Source: Ceriagrion tenellum
Taxonomy: Eukaryota; Arthropoda; Insecta; Odonata; Coenagrionidae
Assembly (NCBI GenBank): GCA_963169105.1
Contig: OY720639.1
Location: forward strand, 96,050,559 to 96,114,558
DNA length: 64,000 nucleotides
Direction of reading: 5' to 3'
The translations under genes and the position numbers were made by a program. The notes under the pieces are model-generated. The model worked only from the letters and a program-made list of their open reading frames with translations, ran no database searches and had not been told where the DNA came from. Shown in pieces: positions 50,001 to 60,978 of this stretch (the stretch's first letter is position 1; each line of letters begins with the position of its first letter).

Positions 50001-53000
50001 GATAATGGCATCATCATCAAGAATCTGATGTCCTTCTAATTCATCGTCATGACTGAGCCACTCATTAATATTTTCCGTGTTAACCTCAGAAAACTGATGA
50101 TTGGCGGCAATTATTGGTTGGATGGTATCAATACATTTGAAACTCTCTGGGTCCTCTTCAACCCCCTCAAACCAAGCAATCAGTTCATCAAAATCAGAGT
50201 AAATTTTCCTCCATGACCGAGAGACAGTAATTTTCGTCACCATTTTACAAGCTTGATCCGACAGGTAAAGTGCTTCTTTCACTTACAGTTTTTTCCAAAA
50301 GTCAATCATGTCAGCGCCTTCTTTAAAGATCAGCTCCTAGAGTCTTGATGGTAATGTCTCTTCATAGTCACTATCACACCTTGGTCCATTGGCTGGATCA
50401 ATGAAGTTACATTTGAGAGTAGAAATGCCGCAAATATAAGGGCGTCAGCACTTTTCAGTTCGCTGTCAAGGGGACGTGATGGCATTGTCAATGAAAGAAG
50501 TGCTTTTTGAGGTAAGCCTTTTGTTTTTAAAAAATGTCTCACCTCTGAAATAAACTTGGAGTGGAACCAGGACTTTATAATATCCCTCGTCATCCATGCT
50601 TATTTGCTACTAAAATGATCCACCGGTAAAAATTTCACCTCTGTACCTTTAAGAGAGCGAGGATGTTTTGCCTTTCCAATTCACGTCAGTTTCATTTTAC
50701 GCTCCCCACTAGCATTCGCACTACACATTCGTTATTCTCTCTTTATTGGCCTTATACCCCAGAGTGGATTTCTCTGCTTCCGCTGCTAATGTTTTGCTCG
50801 GAAGACACTTCCAGTATAGGCCAGTTTCATCAGCATTGTACACTTGGTCAGGAGTGAGTCTGTAATGTTCAATCATCCTTATTTACCTCTTATTAAAGTC
50901 ACCTACGGCCCCTTAGGTCACCACTTAGTTTTTCACTGACTATCTTCAACTCTCGAATTCCATGACGATTCTTAAATCTTTTCAACCACCCGGAAGATGC
51001 TGAAAATGTTTCATTTTTCCCCAACTGTTGATGGAACACCTGTGCCTGTTAACTCAAAATCGGTCAACTAACAGGCACTCCTTCACTTCTCTTCTGCTGA
51101 AACCATAGGTAGAGTGCATTGTCCACATAGGTTACAGCTGAACCTTTCATTGTTTTGCTCTTTTGAAGTCCACTCGTGCTATCCGATTTTGAAGCGTAGT
51201 TCAACAACTTGGCTTGATGTTTTAAAATATCGTGCACTGTAGTGATTCCTATGCCACAATCCACTGCTAAATTTGCTGGTGACTCTCCCTTTGATGCCCT
51301 TTCAATAATTCTTAACTTCTCGGAAGTATCTAACACTACGCGCTTCCTCTTTCCCGTGGAATCACTCATTTTGAATCTATAATTTTGCCAACGCAAACTT
51401 GCCTAATGTAAAATATCCGTGGAAGCAATATAAATGGAATAAACTCGCACGCCCAAGTAGCGAATAAATTGAGCTCTGAGCAGAGATTCAGTAGACTCAC
51501 CATAATGCAAGTGTGATGTGCGTTGTTGAATTGCCTATTGAAGGAAAAACTTTTTTTCCACCCAAGAAAAATTATGATTTATATTGATTCTGGATACTTG
51601 AGCATTGTTGCTGTGTCATGAATGTAACTTTGTTTATTTACAGGATGCCAAGTCCAAAACTCCAAACGCCACAAAGAGTAAAGGTGTGTCCTTGGTTGAG
51701 GATGCATCGTCCTTCCTGCAAGTAGAAGATGAGGAGTCAGGTGGTGGGATGGTTGAAGTCAATTTGAATGGTGAAGAAGGCGGTGTCAGGGAGGTGGAGT
51801 GTCCCCTTTGCCTCTCTGAGTTGCCCCCCGAGTATTTCCCCTCCCTTGGCACATGCATGCACAGGTCCTGCTACGACTGTTTCCAGCGATATCTCCGAAT
51901 TGAAATATCCGAGTCCCGTGTGGCCGTAGCCTGCCCTCAGTGCTCGGAACCTATGCACCCTAATGGTAGGTTTTAATTTAAAAGTAGTTTCTCAATTTTT
52001 TGGTGACTGTATCACTTTTGGTAGTTTAACTGGATGTTCGCTGATCATATAATCTCCCATAGATTTTTTTCTAATAAATTTTTGTCTTATATTTGTATTT
52101 AATGTTGAGGGATAATTTAGCAATCTAGGATGTTTTTTCCTCTTTGACCCTGATTTTAAATGTCGTATAATTTTTCATGATGCATCCCTTTGATTAATGA
52201 TTAATCATTTAAAGTTTTAAAACCCTTGAACTTATGAACATATACAATACATTTTCTTTTATCCAGGCATCATGTTACCACTGTTTTTAAAATGAAATAG
52301 TGTTCCATTTTCTGATGTTTCACATCATGGTGATTACATTAGATGTAACTATGATGGGTTATACTTGAAGAGGGGAGTTTTTGTGAGAAGTATTTTGAAT
52401 CTATATGAAAATCATTGGTATGTAGATGGTAGGACCTTATAAACCTTGTATCATTAGGGCTGTGCGAGAGTTATTTTTTTATCACTGATCGTTCTTGAAA
52501 AGGCTGATCTCATGTAGGCTCAATTGATTTGTAAGTTATAATTCAAATATAAATTATAATTCCTTTATTGAAAAAGGTTTTGTCAGTTGCATCATGTGCA
52601 TTATGATTTCAATATTTCTGTTCTCCTTTTGTCCTGAATCACAAACTCTGCCACAAAGCCCTGTGGTTGAAAAGTTATTTCTTACTTTCCATGATGAAAT
52701 TCTTGAAATGTAATTAGAGTATAGTACTGCATTCTCTTGTCATTTGATTGGACCATTTCATGGGAATATATGTTTTATACAATGCATTAGTTTATTAGTG
52801 AAAAGTGGAGTGTTTTCTATAACCATGACTTCATTTCTATTGCAGACATTCGCATGATCCTCAATGACAGGGCTTTGTATGAAAAGTATGAGGACTTCAT
52901 GGTCCGTCGAGTTTTGGCTGTGGATCCTGACACACGATGGTGTCCCGCACCTGACTGTGGGTTAGTACTAAATAGTTAAAATGGTCTACTTATACTCAAG

Positions 53001-56000
53001 TAAATTAAACATTTCACGCTTGGCGTGTGCAGGTGACATACTTGCTACATTACAGCTAACTGTATATTGAAGTATAAATACTTCTTGGAATCTTAACATC
53101 TCATTGTCCCTTTAATGCCTAAGTGTTGATAATCTGTGTGAAACTATAGTAAATGTTAGACTGGGGTTTGAGGGAAATCCTGGAGCTACCTGCAGGTTCA
53201 TGAATTTACGAGTAAAATTAATAACTGATTATGCTATGTTTTATACAACTATGTATAAGTATTGAAAATTAACTGGAATTCGTAATTTGGTGGAAGCAGG
53301 ACTTGAATTTGAGATTTGACAAGAAAAAGAGATTCAGTTTCGGAATGTGGATTGGTAAATTTTGGATTCAACCCATCACCAGTCCTTAAACCAATTTATT
53401 ATCTGCTGTACATGCCTGTAAATATTTTTAATAGCTCCTCCTAAATGTTGCAAACTCCCCATATTTTGAGTTTAAGTTAAGACATTGTGTCAACTACGTG
53501 ATGAAACCAGCGTGGTGAAATATCTTTCTTCTTATTTATCATGGAAATTAATATCTAACATTGACCTAGTCGATTGTTGGAAAATTTAATAGCATCATGA
53601 AGTCCTGAAGATGGAAAGCTTGTCGCTTTTTGAAACCTTTGCAGTAATGAAGCCCATAGGTGGAACTGGTGGAACACCCAATAAATTGTTCGGCATGATT
53701 TTCTTTCTTACAGAAGTAACTTGCCATTCTTAACAGACACTTACACTCATACAAAGGAGGACAGAATATTTGTTTCTCCTCAGATTTTATGCAAGCAATT
53801 TGTGGCCCTTCTCATGACTAAGACCAAAGAATAATACTCCATAAGGTAGAAGCCAATTTTCCCCCTGGAGTGTTAGTGTTGGCAATCATTTTGTTGGGAA
53901 ACTTGATTCCCCAATTGAGCATGTGTGAATATATGTTGCTCATATTCATGCCCCCTCTCAATAATACATGCTTATCAAAGAATGGATATTTTAATGGTTT
54001 CTGGTCCTGAGCGAATCTGTCTAATGGTAATTTGATCAATCATTCGTGCCATGATAATTGGTGTGCATCACCCAGCAGTCACAGCATTTAACATTCTTAC
54101 TATGAATCTCATCAACTGATATGATTTCTAGAATTTTCAAAAGAATGCAGCGAACATCAGTTGACATTTTAATTCAAATTTATTGAGGTTCAAAGCAATT
54201 CTTGATGAAAAAGTCTATTTGAAGTACCTCCTTCATTATTCTTCAGGTTTCCACAATGTCTATTTATCGTGTGTTGTTGCTATGTGGGCAATATTTTCCC
54301 TCTCATCCGGTAAGTGTGAGATCCCAAGAGTTGCCAGGTGCCACAGCTACCAACTGCCTCAGAATAGTTGCCAAAATGCAGTGGAAAATACCTTAATCGG
54401 AATAAAAGCTTCCTGGATGTGAGGTGAAACATTGTCCACAAAGCAATAAATTGTAATGCAGTTCCCTGAGAACAGATTGAATTGGATGCCTTTTTCATTG
54501 TTTTCATGTTTCATTTTTTTCATGCTTATTTATCATTTCTTCAATTATTTGGCATGATGAAGTGGTGAACTTCAGTCTTACTGGGAATGTGCCTATAATT
54601 TTTATGGGCATGATAGTTAACCAATGCAAAAAAAACATGAAAAATGCTTGAAAAGCTCGTAATTAATTGAAGGTAATGGAATTTCAAGCTCAGTAGCTAT
54701 AATGTTTAGTCATTAATGATACGGCTTGTCTTCTAGATTTGCAGTGATAGCATCTGGCTGTGCATCCTGTCCCAGGCTGAAATGCGAACGCCCTGGATGT
54801 GGTGCTCATTTCTGTTATCATTGCAAAGCACCGTGGCACCCCGACCAAACTTGTGATGCAGCGCGATTGGAGCGATCACAATCACCGTCGTACCTCCACT
54901 TCCATCCCCACCATCACCATTCACACCACCATCACCATGCTGCCAACAATCCCTCGACCACCTCATCAGCAGGGCAGTCATCGTCGTCAGCCGCATCGTC
55001 TTCTTCCGGGGCCTCATCGTCCCACGGCCCCGGGCCACTTCCAGCATCTTCATCCACGTCCTCGCACCACCGAGTCCATTCGTCCTCCTCTGCGTCCTTT
55101 GGTATGGATTCGGAGAGGGGTCATCACGGTCACCATCATCATAGTGAGTGTGATCACTTTGCCTATCAGGACTTATCTTACAGGAGTATCTAATCTAATA
55201 TCCCATTTGACCTCTTAATGAGTTACCCAGCATCAAAACTTGATTCTATATATGAATTTGGAGGCCTCTGCGGAGTTGTTGAAATGGCAGTTAAGGTTTC
55301 TTATGATTTCTTTCATATAGTCTACTTTTTGTGCGCCACTGTTTTGTTAGCATTACAGCTACCTTCTTTAGATCTGAAGTGAAGTGATAAACTTACTTGG
55401 TTAGTGATAAATTTTAACGGATAAGCAAAGTGATAACCTCAAATGAATTTGGTAGCATTACAGCTACTTTCTCCAGGCCTGAAGTGACCTTCACTTCAGA
55501 CCTGAAGAAGGTAGCTGTAATGCTGCAGAAACTGTCATCTACAAAAATGGAACTATACAGACTAGATCCAAAAATTCTTCCTTCCCTGTTGATTCAATGT
55601 AATTGGAGAAATAAAAGTATTGGCAGTACATAAAATCAAAGTGTCAAATTGAGGGTGATGAGAACACTTACTAAAGCCTGTCACAGAAATTAGTTTAACC
55701 AGTGGTTACGAACATAATTCTTGGTTAATACTGCTATAGGTTTTCACTCAACCAATCGTCAGTCTACTTACTAGCAATCAATTAATCTTAAGCCCCATTC
55801 TCTCTCTGATGCAGTGATATGTACTCTATCAACCAGTGAAGTAAAAGCTTTTAAAAATCATTATAGTGTTTAGGATGTAAATGACCATCTCTTTTGAGTC
55901 CAGGCAGTTACTGTGAATTTCACCTCATTTTTGTGGGACTACTATGATGGGTTCTGGATATTGATTCTGTTTAAAATGAAAACTAGTGCTCCATTTTTTT

Positions 56001-58025
56001 CCTCTGTAAACGTCAATTATACTCGGTAATTTAAAGGAATGATTAATACTGCTAATTAATTATACATTCTGGAAAATCTTTTTCTTTTCTACCTGTTGGG
56101 AATTGAATTGTACAAATGAGAATTTTGAAATACGCTGATGATTTTGGTTTTTATGTCATCATATATTTGGGTTTTTTCTTATGCTGGTATATTCTTAACC
56201 TTTATTTACCTATTTGTCAGAGTAAAGGTGTAGTGACCTGTAATCTGCTGTTTTATCCTTTTCAAATGAAATCAATGGAAGTGCAATGGCCAGCTATCTC
56301 AATCTCCTTACTTTTCCCCCAGCCTTAGCTGAATGGTATATTAGATCATACTGTGGATGTAATACAGTGATTCCATTAAGAACTGCGCTCATGCACCTGA
56401 TTCTCAGATAGGCCATTGGTATGTTTTGATGGAGGACTTTGACATAATCTTCGATAATCAAGCACGTATTTGATGGAAAAGGATAAGGGGTAACAGCAGT
56501 ACCCCAAAAAGAAGAAATATCAATAATTGTTAGAAATCTTTCTTTATTCTTTAGCTACTTGTTATGGTTATGGGTGTTTTAGTTTCTTCAGTGAGACTGT
56601 GAAGTTATTTGGTTAAATAATTATCTGTGCTGCTTTGTATCTGCTATTTTGATGTGTATAACAGAGACTCAGCTAATTAAAAGTGAGGATGATTGCTAGT
56701 GGAGTACCAATCTTACTGAGTTTATTCATAAATAGCAGTTATCTCATTAGTTTTCCTGTTGAAACAATTTATTCTTATCTTTCCATTCATTTGAAAAAAA
56801 GGGATGATATTGGAGGACATTAGAGTCAGGTCAAGTCTGTTGGGTTGACTTCACTTGAAATTTTCCAGGGCAGTGCTTTATAATTCCACCATGTGATTCA
56901 CAAGTGTGATTCTTGCAGTTTATACTTAAGTGTTAGGACTCTGTGAAAGATCAATTTCCAGTGAATTATGAGAATCTCTGTGATTCTGTGTGATTCTTGC
57001 AGTTTATACTTATATGTTAGGACTCTGTGAAAGATCAATTTCCAGTGAATTATGAGAATCTCTGTCTGACACTAAACACTTCTGTCGCCACAATGTAGAT
57101 GACATTAAGAAAAGTTAGCTGCTTGTAATGGTGCTTATATTTGCCTGTACCAATGGGGATTATTTAATATCATGTGTAAAAATTGGTAAAAAGATGTAGT
57201 CCTTTGGGATAATCATCATAAAAGAAAGGAATTAACATAAATGAAAAGTTTAGGCATGCTTATCAAATTTACCATTTTTATTAGTATGCTTGAATACTAT
57301 TTGAATTATTATTTTTACATCCGAATACTTCCTTTGTTTTTGAGTAAAAAGATTTGAGGGCACAATCAGTTAGTAAAAACTTCAGATCACTCAAGTTTTA
57401 GGTTTACTTGTAGGATATTATTCTAGTCCCGATCTTCCCGCGGATAAGGCAAAATTGAGAAAACGAGAGTTTGATTTCAAGTTGATAGATGTTGAAATTA
57501 CTACATCGAGCATAGCTCCTCACCATTAAAGTAATAGGTAGAGGTACTAATGTACTCACTATTTTTTCTCAGTTTCTTCTCTTTATTGCTTTTTCATGGC
57601 TGGTTTCCTTACAGTCCATGAAAACAATCTTAAGGTGCCAAGAGGATGTTGTGGGAATGTGATGCATATTTTTTTATTGTTCTTGCATTGAATATAACGT
57701 GAAAGAGAGTAATAGGATACAAAGTTTCTTGATATCTATCTGTAAAGCTGTTCAACAGTTAAACCCTCTGGGATTGTTAATTGTTGAGTGGGTGGTACAA
57801 AAACTGATAATTGGATGGCTTTTGCATTGAATGTGGATATTTGTCTGTGATATTTTGTGATAACTTCTCTCTCTTAACAGGAGATGACATTAAGCCATGT
57901 CCCCGATGCCAAGTTTTAATAGTGAAGATGGATGATGGGTCTTGTAATCACATGACGTGTGCTGTATGTGGAGCTGAGTTTTGTTGGCTCTGCATGAAGC
58001 AGATCAGTGATCTACATTACCTCAG
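43852..58025 (+). CDS. Rnf19: RNF19-type RING-IBR-RING E3 ubiquitin ligase, first six coding exons (3' end outside the window)
   Basis: Joined coding spans are 43852-44072, 47664-47970, 51644-51965, 52846-52960, 54737-55143 and 57881-58025, giving 1,517 nt (505 codons plus two bases). RING1 ligands are C229, C232, C247, H249, C252, C255, C273 and C276. IBR ligands are C316, C321, C338, C343, C348, C351, H356 and C361. RING2 has C464, C467, catalytic C479, C484, C487, C492 and C495. RBR enzymes take ubiquitin from an E2 on RING1 and pass it through the RING2 cysteine. RNF19 proteins are membrane-anchored ligases (dorfin ubiquitylates misfolded proteins), with two C-terminal transmembrane helices. 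Family members resume with an SPSGCTFWG-like block after RING2; it was not found downstream, so the next intron exceeds 5.9 kb or the exon is missing from the assembly. Confidence 0.96.
47375..47500 (-). repeat. Short interspersed repeat rich in ATTAATCG, inverted copy
   Basis: Reverse-complement match to 808-905, including 'aatcgtttggtggaaat' and 'taaccaattaattgaatga'. This copy is slightly longer and lies in RNF19 intron 1. Its edge carries 'agagatggcaac', shared with 'agagatggtaat' at the left-end copy. Confidence 0.75.
47664..47970 (+). CDS. Rnf19: RNF19 coding exon 2, Gly-rich
   Basis: Acceptor CTCATGCAG, donor AAG|GTGAGT (phase 0). It encodes residues 74-176, a low-complexity Gly/Ser/Arg-rich stretch with long glycine runs. 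Overlapping open frames on the other strand are proline-rich shadows. The assignment rests on frame continuity with both neighbours, because this N-terminal region is not conserved in the family. Confidence 0.8.
47991..48558 (+). mobile_element. ~570-bp MITE-like element, copy A
   Basis: This matches the reverse complement of 58246-58766 along nearly its full length: outer end 'gggtaaattacc.taattttc', middle blocks 'aatagctaa.agagga' and 'caataacaatagcaa', then 'gaaaaatatttgagac.gaggagaatatta', and the other end 'ctgaaaattacc'. The two ends are weakly inverted versions of each other. It begins only ~20 bp after the exon 2 donor, so it sits at the very start of intron 2. No coding content. Confidence 0.75.
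48409..48580 (+). repeat. Tandem duplication, two copies of 86 bp
   Basis: The unit starting 'ataatgtaaaatacta' occurs at 48409-48494 and 48495-48580 with about ten differences. The duplicated unit includes the end of the MITE-like element and ~22 bp of its flank ('acaaaaactggaggg'). Confidence 0.85.
48861..51420 (-). mobile_element. Tigger/pogo-type DNA transposon, decayed
   Basis: The left end CAGTAGAGTGCCAATTATCC follows a TA, as in Tc1/mariner-superfamily insertions, and resembles Tigger termini. The transposase reads on the minus strand from about 51,396. A matching right terminus was not found, so that end may be truncated or diverged. An internally deleted relative lies at 60979-61870. 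The insertion is antisense to RNF19 and fills most of intron 2. Confidence 0.85.
49917..51396 (-). pseudogene. Tigger-type transposase, frameshifted
   Basis: 51396-51064 encodes the CENP-B/psq-type N-terminal helix-turn-helix (KRKRVVLDTSEKLRIIER, then GIGITTVHDILK). The middle (51060-50600) retains NASGERKMKL and GKAKHPRSLKGTEVKFLP across several stops and frameshifts. 50593-50330 encodes the end of the DDE domain (WFHSKFISEVRHFLKTKG, then NVTSLIQPMDQGVI). Single-base losses just before that block put the usual catalytic Asp-Asn out of frame. 50282-49917 is the acidic C-terminal tail. The enzyme cannot be active. Confidence 0.85.
51644..51965 (+). CDS. Rnf19: RNF19 coding exon 3 with RING1
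   Basis: Acceptor TTTACAG, donor G|GTAGGT (phase 1). It encodes residues 177-283 and the first base of 284. It carries an acidic linker (EDEESGG) and the whole RING1 domain, C229 to C276, including the strongly conserved QRYLRIEISESRV segment. Spacing C-x2-C-x14-C-x-H-x2-C-x2-C-x17-C-x2-C is normal for RNF19. Confidence 0.96.
52846..52960 (+). CDS. Rnf19: RNF19 coding exon 4, start of IBR
   Basis: Acceptor CTATTGCAG, donor GG|GTTAGT (phase 2). It encodes IRMILNDRALYEKYEDF and TRWCPAPDC, residues 284-321, joining RING1 to the IBR domain. Intron 3 (51966-52845) has nothing recognised. Confidence 0.96.
53530..54110 (-). repeat. Possible interspersed repeat in intron 4
   Basis: Minus-strand blocks around 53,640-53,760, such as a 'tatgagtgtaa' start and 'gttccaccagtt', have a weaker match in 59,290-59,450. 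CTGAAGAT, a 7-bp stem (with two G-U pairs) and GAAAC at 53605-53636 resemble the hammerhead-like core on the plus strand but lack stems I and III. I could not name the family. Confidence 0.3.
54737..55143 (+). CDS. Rnf19: RNF19 coding exon 5, IBR and His/Ser-rich linker
   Basis: Acceptor TTGTCTTCTAG. The donor is A|GTGAGT at 55143/55144 (phase 1); it is the only one seen that restores frame with exon 6 (407 nt). Residues 322-361 finish the IBR (C338, C343, C348, C351, H356, C361). Residues 362-457 form a linker with histidine runs, a long Ser/Ala-rich tract and a second histidine run. The linker is about three times as long as in vertebrate RNF19. Reading through the donor would end the protein at 55193. 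Confidence 0.93.
55350..55540 (+). repeat. Near-palindromic repeat with hammerhead-like core
   Basis: Arms 55454-55487 and 55491-55524 are inverted copies with almost no loop. A third, direct copy of the left arm lies at 55350-55385. The right arm contains CTGAAGAAGG (55502-55511), a 5-bp stem closed by GCTGC, and GAAAC (55528-55532), the same core order as at 10.9 and 2.5 kb, but without a clear stem I. I infer a Penelope-type 3'-end fragment. Confidence 0.5.
56904..57066 (+). repeat. Tandem duplication, two copies of 84 bp
   Basis: The unit beginning 'gtgtgattcttgcag' occurs at 56904 and 56988 with two substitutions. Near-identity implies a recent event within intron 5. Confidence 0.9.
57881..58025 (+). 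CDS. Rnf19: RNF19 coding exon 6 with RING2
   Basis: Acceptor CTCTTAACAG, donor AG|GTAAGC (phase 2). It encodes residues 458-505 with CPRC, DGSC479NHMTC and CGAEFCWLC, almost the invariant RING2 of RNF19. C479 aligns with the thioester-forming cysteine of parkin and other RBR ligases. It ends in SDLHYL, exactly where family members continue towards the transmembrane region. Confidence 0.97.
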
Positions 58026-58245
58026 GTAAGCACCTTGAGCAACTGTCATTGTACGGTGAAACTATAAGTATTGTCTTTGGACATAAATTATCATATTAAT
58101 AATATTTCATGAAGTGGAATTAGAAGATATATTATGTCAGTGAAAGAAGTTAGCAGCTGTGTGTTTTAATTTTGGGAGTGCTTAGAAAATAATTGCTTAT
58201 TATTAGTGTGTCACAAGTAAGTTTTTAATAGATAATTCATACTTG

Positions 58246-58766
58246 GAGATGGCCATTCTGAAAATTACCTTGCTATTTTACATAATTTACCTCAGCTCCT
58301 GAAAATAACCATAATTTTCTATAATATTCTCCTCTGTCTCAGATATTTTTCATACCAATATATTACAAACAAATTATTTTAAGTCAACTCTATATACATG
58401 GAATACAATTTTAATTATTAATAAAGTCACATCCAGCTCATTTGTAGATTATTTTTACTATTAGAATATTTGTGGGGATATCATTTTCAATGATTTGAAT
58501 GAAAATTTCTCATGCCAAAAAAAGGATGCCGAATTACATATGGACTCCCATATATGTTTTTAATTTTTCTTTTTTTTAATGCATGAACATAGCAATAGCA
58601 ATGGTTTTAATGCCTTTAACCACTTGCTATTACTATTGGCATCCCTATTAATTCCTCTAATAGCTATTATGTGCAGAGAATAATAAATTACCGGAAAACT
58701 ACGGTAATGTAAAAAAATACTGTAATTTACCTTAAATGAAAATTACGGTAATTGACCCATCTCTAT
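58246..58766 (-). mobile_element. ~570-bp MITE-like element, copy B (inverted)
   Basis: Reverse-oriented copy of 47991-48558, lying 220 bp after exon 6. Its ends 'gagatggccattctg' and (reverse complement) 'gagatgggtcaattacc' are partly inverted repeats. Copies A and B flank exons 3-6 in opposite orientation. Confidence 0.75.
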
Positions 58767-58769
58767 GTG

Positions 58770-60970
58770 GGCCCTTCCCGAGTAAAAATATTTGGTCTGT
58801 AACTGCTCTGAAAGACTAATATCTGATCTGGAAGTGGTCTCTAACTAGACCAAACTGTTGTAATATTTCAGGATTATAAGGGATATTTTCGGAATTGAAA
58901 AAGAATATGACTCACGCTTATAGCAGTTAAAACAGAAGCTTTTATTATCCAAACAGGAAACAGTATGTACACACACAAAAATATTACTCATACTGTCTTG
59001 GACATTTTAACTCTGAGCAATGACATTTTTTGTGCAAATTAGAATAGAGTAGGATCTATATGACATGTAAACAAATCAAGGGCTTGGATAGAATGTGAAA
59101 ACCTGATATGAATGATGCAAATGTAATTCAGGGAATGCCCAGCTCTCATGACTACTTCCATTGAATCATGTATGGTACTCATTGTCAGCACCTTGAACAA
59201 CATACTTTTATCCTGGAAACTTTTTGTTAGTCCTGCACAATGGCCTCCATAATTGGCTGTAATTGGTCAGTTAGTTATGATTCACAGCCTCTGCTACCTT
59301 TAAATGGAGTAACTGGTGGAATGCCCACATCCTGGTTGAATTATTGACAATCTGAGGCAGAATATGGGTACACTTGATGAGATATCGCAGAGTACATTCA
59401 TAAAAGGCTGGCTGCCAAAGTAATTGCATTTCACCTTCATGCTTGGAAGGCACTTGCAGGTTTAGGTTTCAACTGAAGCTTGCTCCAATGTTATTAAAGG
59501 CACTCAAAGTGTGTTTTATGGCAAAAAAGAGAAATTCTTGGTAAACATTTGTATTGAAGATGTTTGTTACAATCTAAGGCAGGGACAAGCATTTCCAAGT
59601 TCGGCAAACGTTTGACATTGTGTATAACTTCAATACCAAGCTAAGTGAAGAATATGTTCAATGTTGTGTGGGCAAAGCTCTTCCAATGTTTATACAGTTT
59701 GTTAAGTAAGAGTAAAATTTTTGTTTTCAGGTGTAAGTTTTCCAAAAAATCACTGATCTCCCATCTCAATGCCATAATCTGTAAAATCAGTTACATATAG
59801 TGAATAAATCTCTCTTGTGATGTGGTCTGGATTCTGGTTTATTGAGTACTAGCCATAATGTGCATTGATTCTCAGTGGGAGGGATGAGAGTAAGAATAAT
59901 AGACATGGTAGTTCAATGTATTAAGAAAAGAATCTTACTTCCCATTTATAATCTTAACGGTGACTGCTTTGACATTCAAACGTTAATGGATAACTCATGT
60001 CAGCAACAATACCGCTTCGAAATTGCTGCCCATTTAGTGACACTTTGCCACATCAATTTAGTAAAAAGTCACCAATGGTGACACGGATAACGCCAATAGC
60101 ACAGTTACAATGTTATGCTGCACTTTTACTTAATCAGCCATTCATTTAAGGCAGCAACTGAGAAGCTGCTTTTAATTTGATTAAAATATTTAATTAGATT
60201 AAAATATTATATATTACTTAGTTAAATGTTTATATGTGTGAAAATCTCCAACATTAGAGAATTATTCCACTTTGTTCACTTTGTATCTTTTCAAATACTA
60301 ATGGCAAAACAAGTTGGCTTGACACATGATTTTCATAAATGTCTCAATAATTGTTAAACCATCTAGAAGATAAATGTTTCACCTTCTTTTTTGGAGAACA
60401 ATTTGTTAAAATGTTACCTTCCTAGCCAAGGACTTTGGACAGGAAAGGATCCAATATTCCTTTTGGTTTTCTTTTCTTTAAGGACAGAAATGGAAATGAT
60501 TATAGTAGTCATTGACAAAAATCCTATTTTTATTGATCAAGTGGTTTAATTAGTCAATGAATTTAGAGAATTCCTTAAGCCCATTTCACTCTATGAAGTT
60601 CAAATCAAACTATCTAAGACTTGTTGAACAAGCTTTCTCAAATGGACATTGTGTCAGTTGAATGTCAAGATAGCAGATATCTTGTCTTGGAAGCTCTTGT
60701 AAGGCTTTGTTGCCATGAGATTCCTCTTGTCTTGAACGGCTCTAATATCTGTTGAATTTGGAATGGTCTTGAAGCATATTGACGAATGACATTGGGTTAC
60801 AGACTGCTGGGTCATCTGAAATCTTATGCCATAAGATATCCAACATGTAGAGTAAGTTCCATATGGAAGCATCTGGTATTTTATCCTTTTATATACCATG
60901 TTTTTCAGCCTGTAAGAAGCACTTTTTTATTTGGAAGTGTGATCTAAAATCTGCCTGTCTAATAGACCGA
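58770..60970. other. Rnf19: RNF19 intron 6, no exon recognised
   Basis: I searched for the expected post-RING2 block (SPSGCTFWG, then a hydrophobic helix) in all plus frames here and to 64,000 and did not see it. Confidence 0.5.
59260..59460 (-). repeat. Possible second copy of the intron 4 repeat
   Basis: The minus strand shows 'tatgaatgtac', then 'gggcattccaccagtt', in the same order as in 53,640-53,760. The similarity is patchy, and the family is not recognised. Confidence 0.3.
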
Positions 60971-60978
60971 GATTATTT

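Noticed and set aside
54799..55218. 139-codon plus-strand frame overlapping RNF19 exon 5
   Set aside because: It is a +1 shadow of the IBR/linker exon; only the chosen frame has the IBR cysteines.
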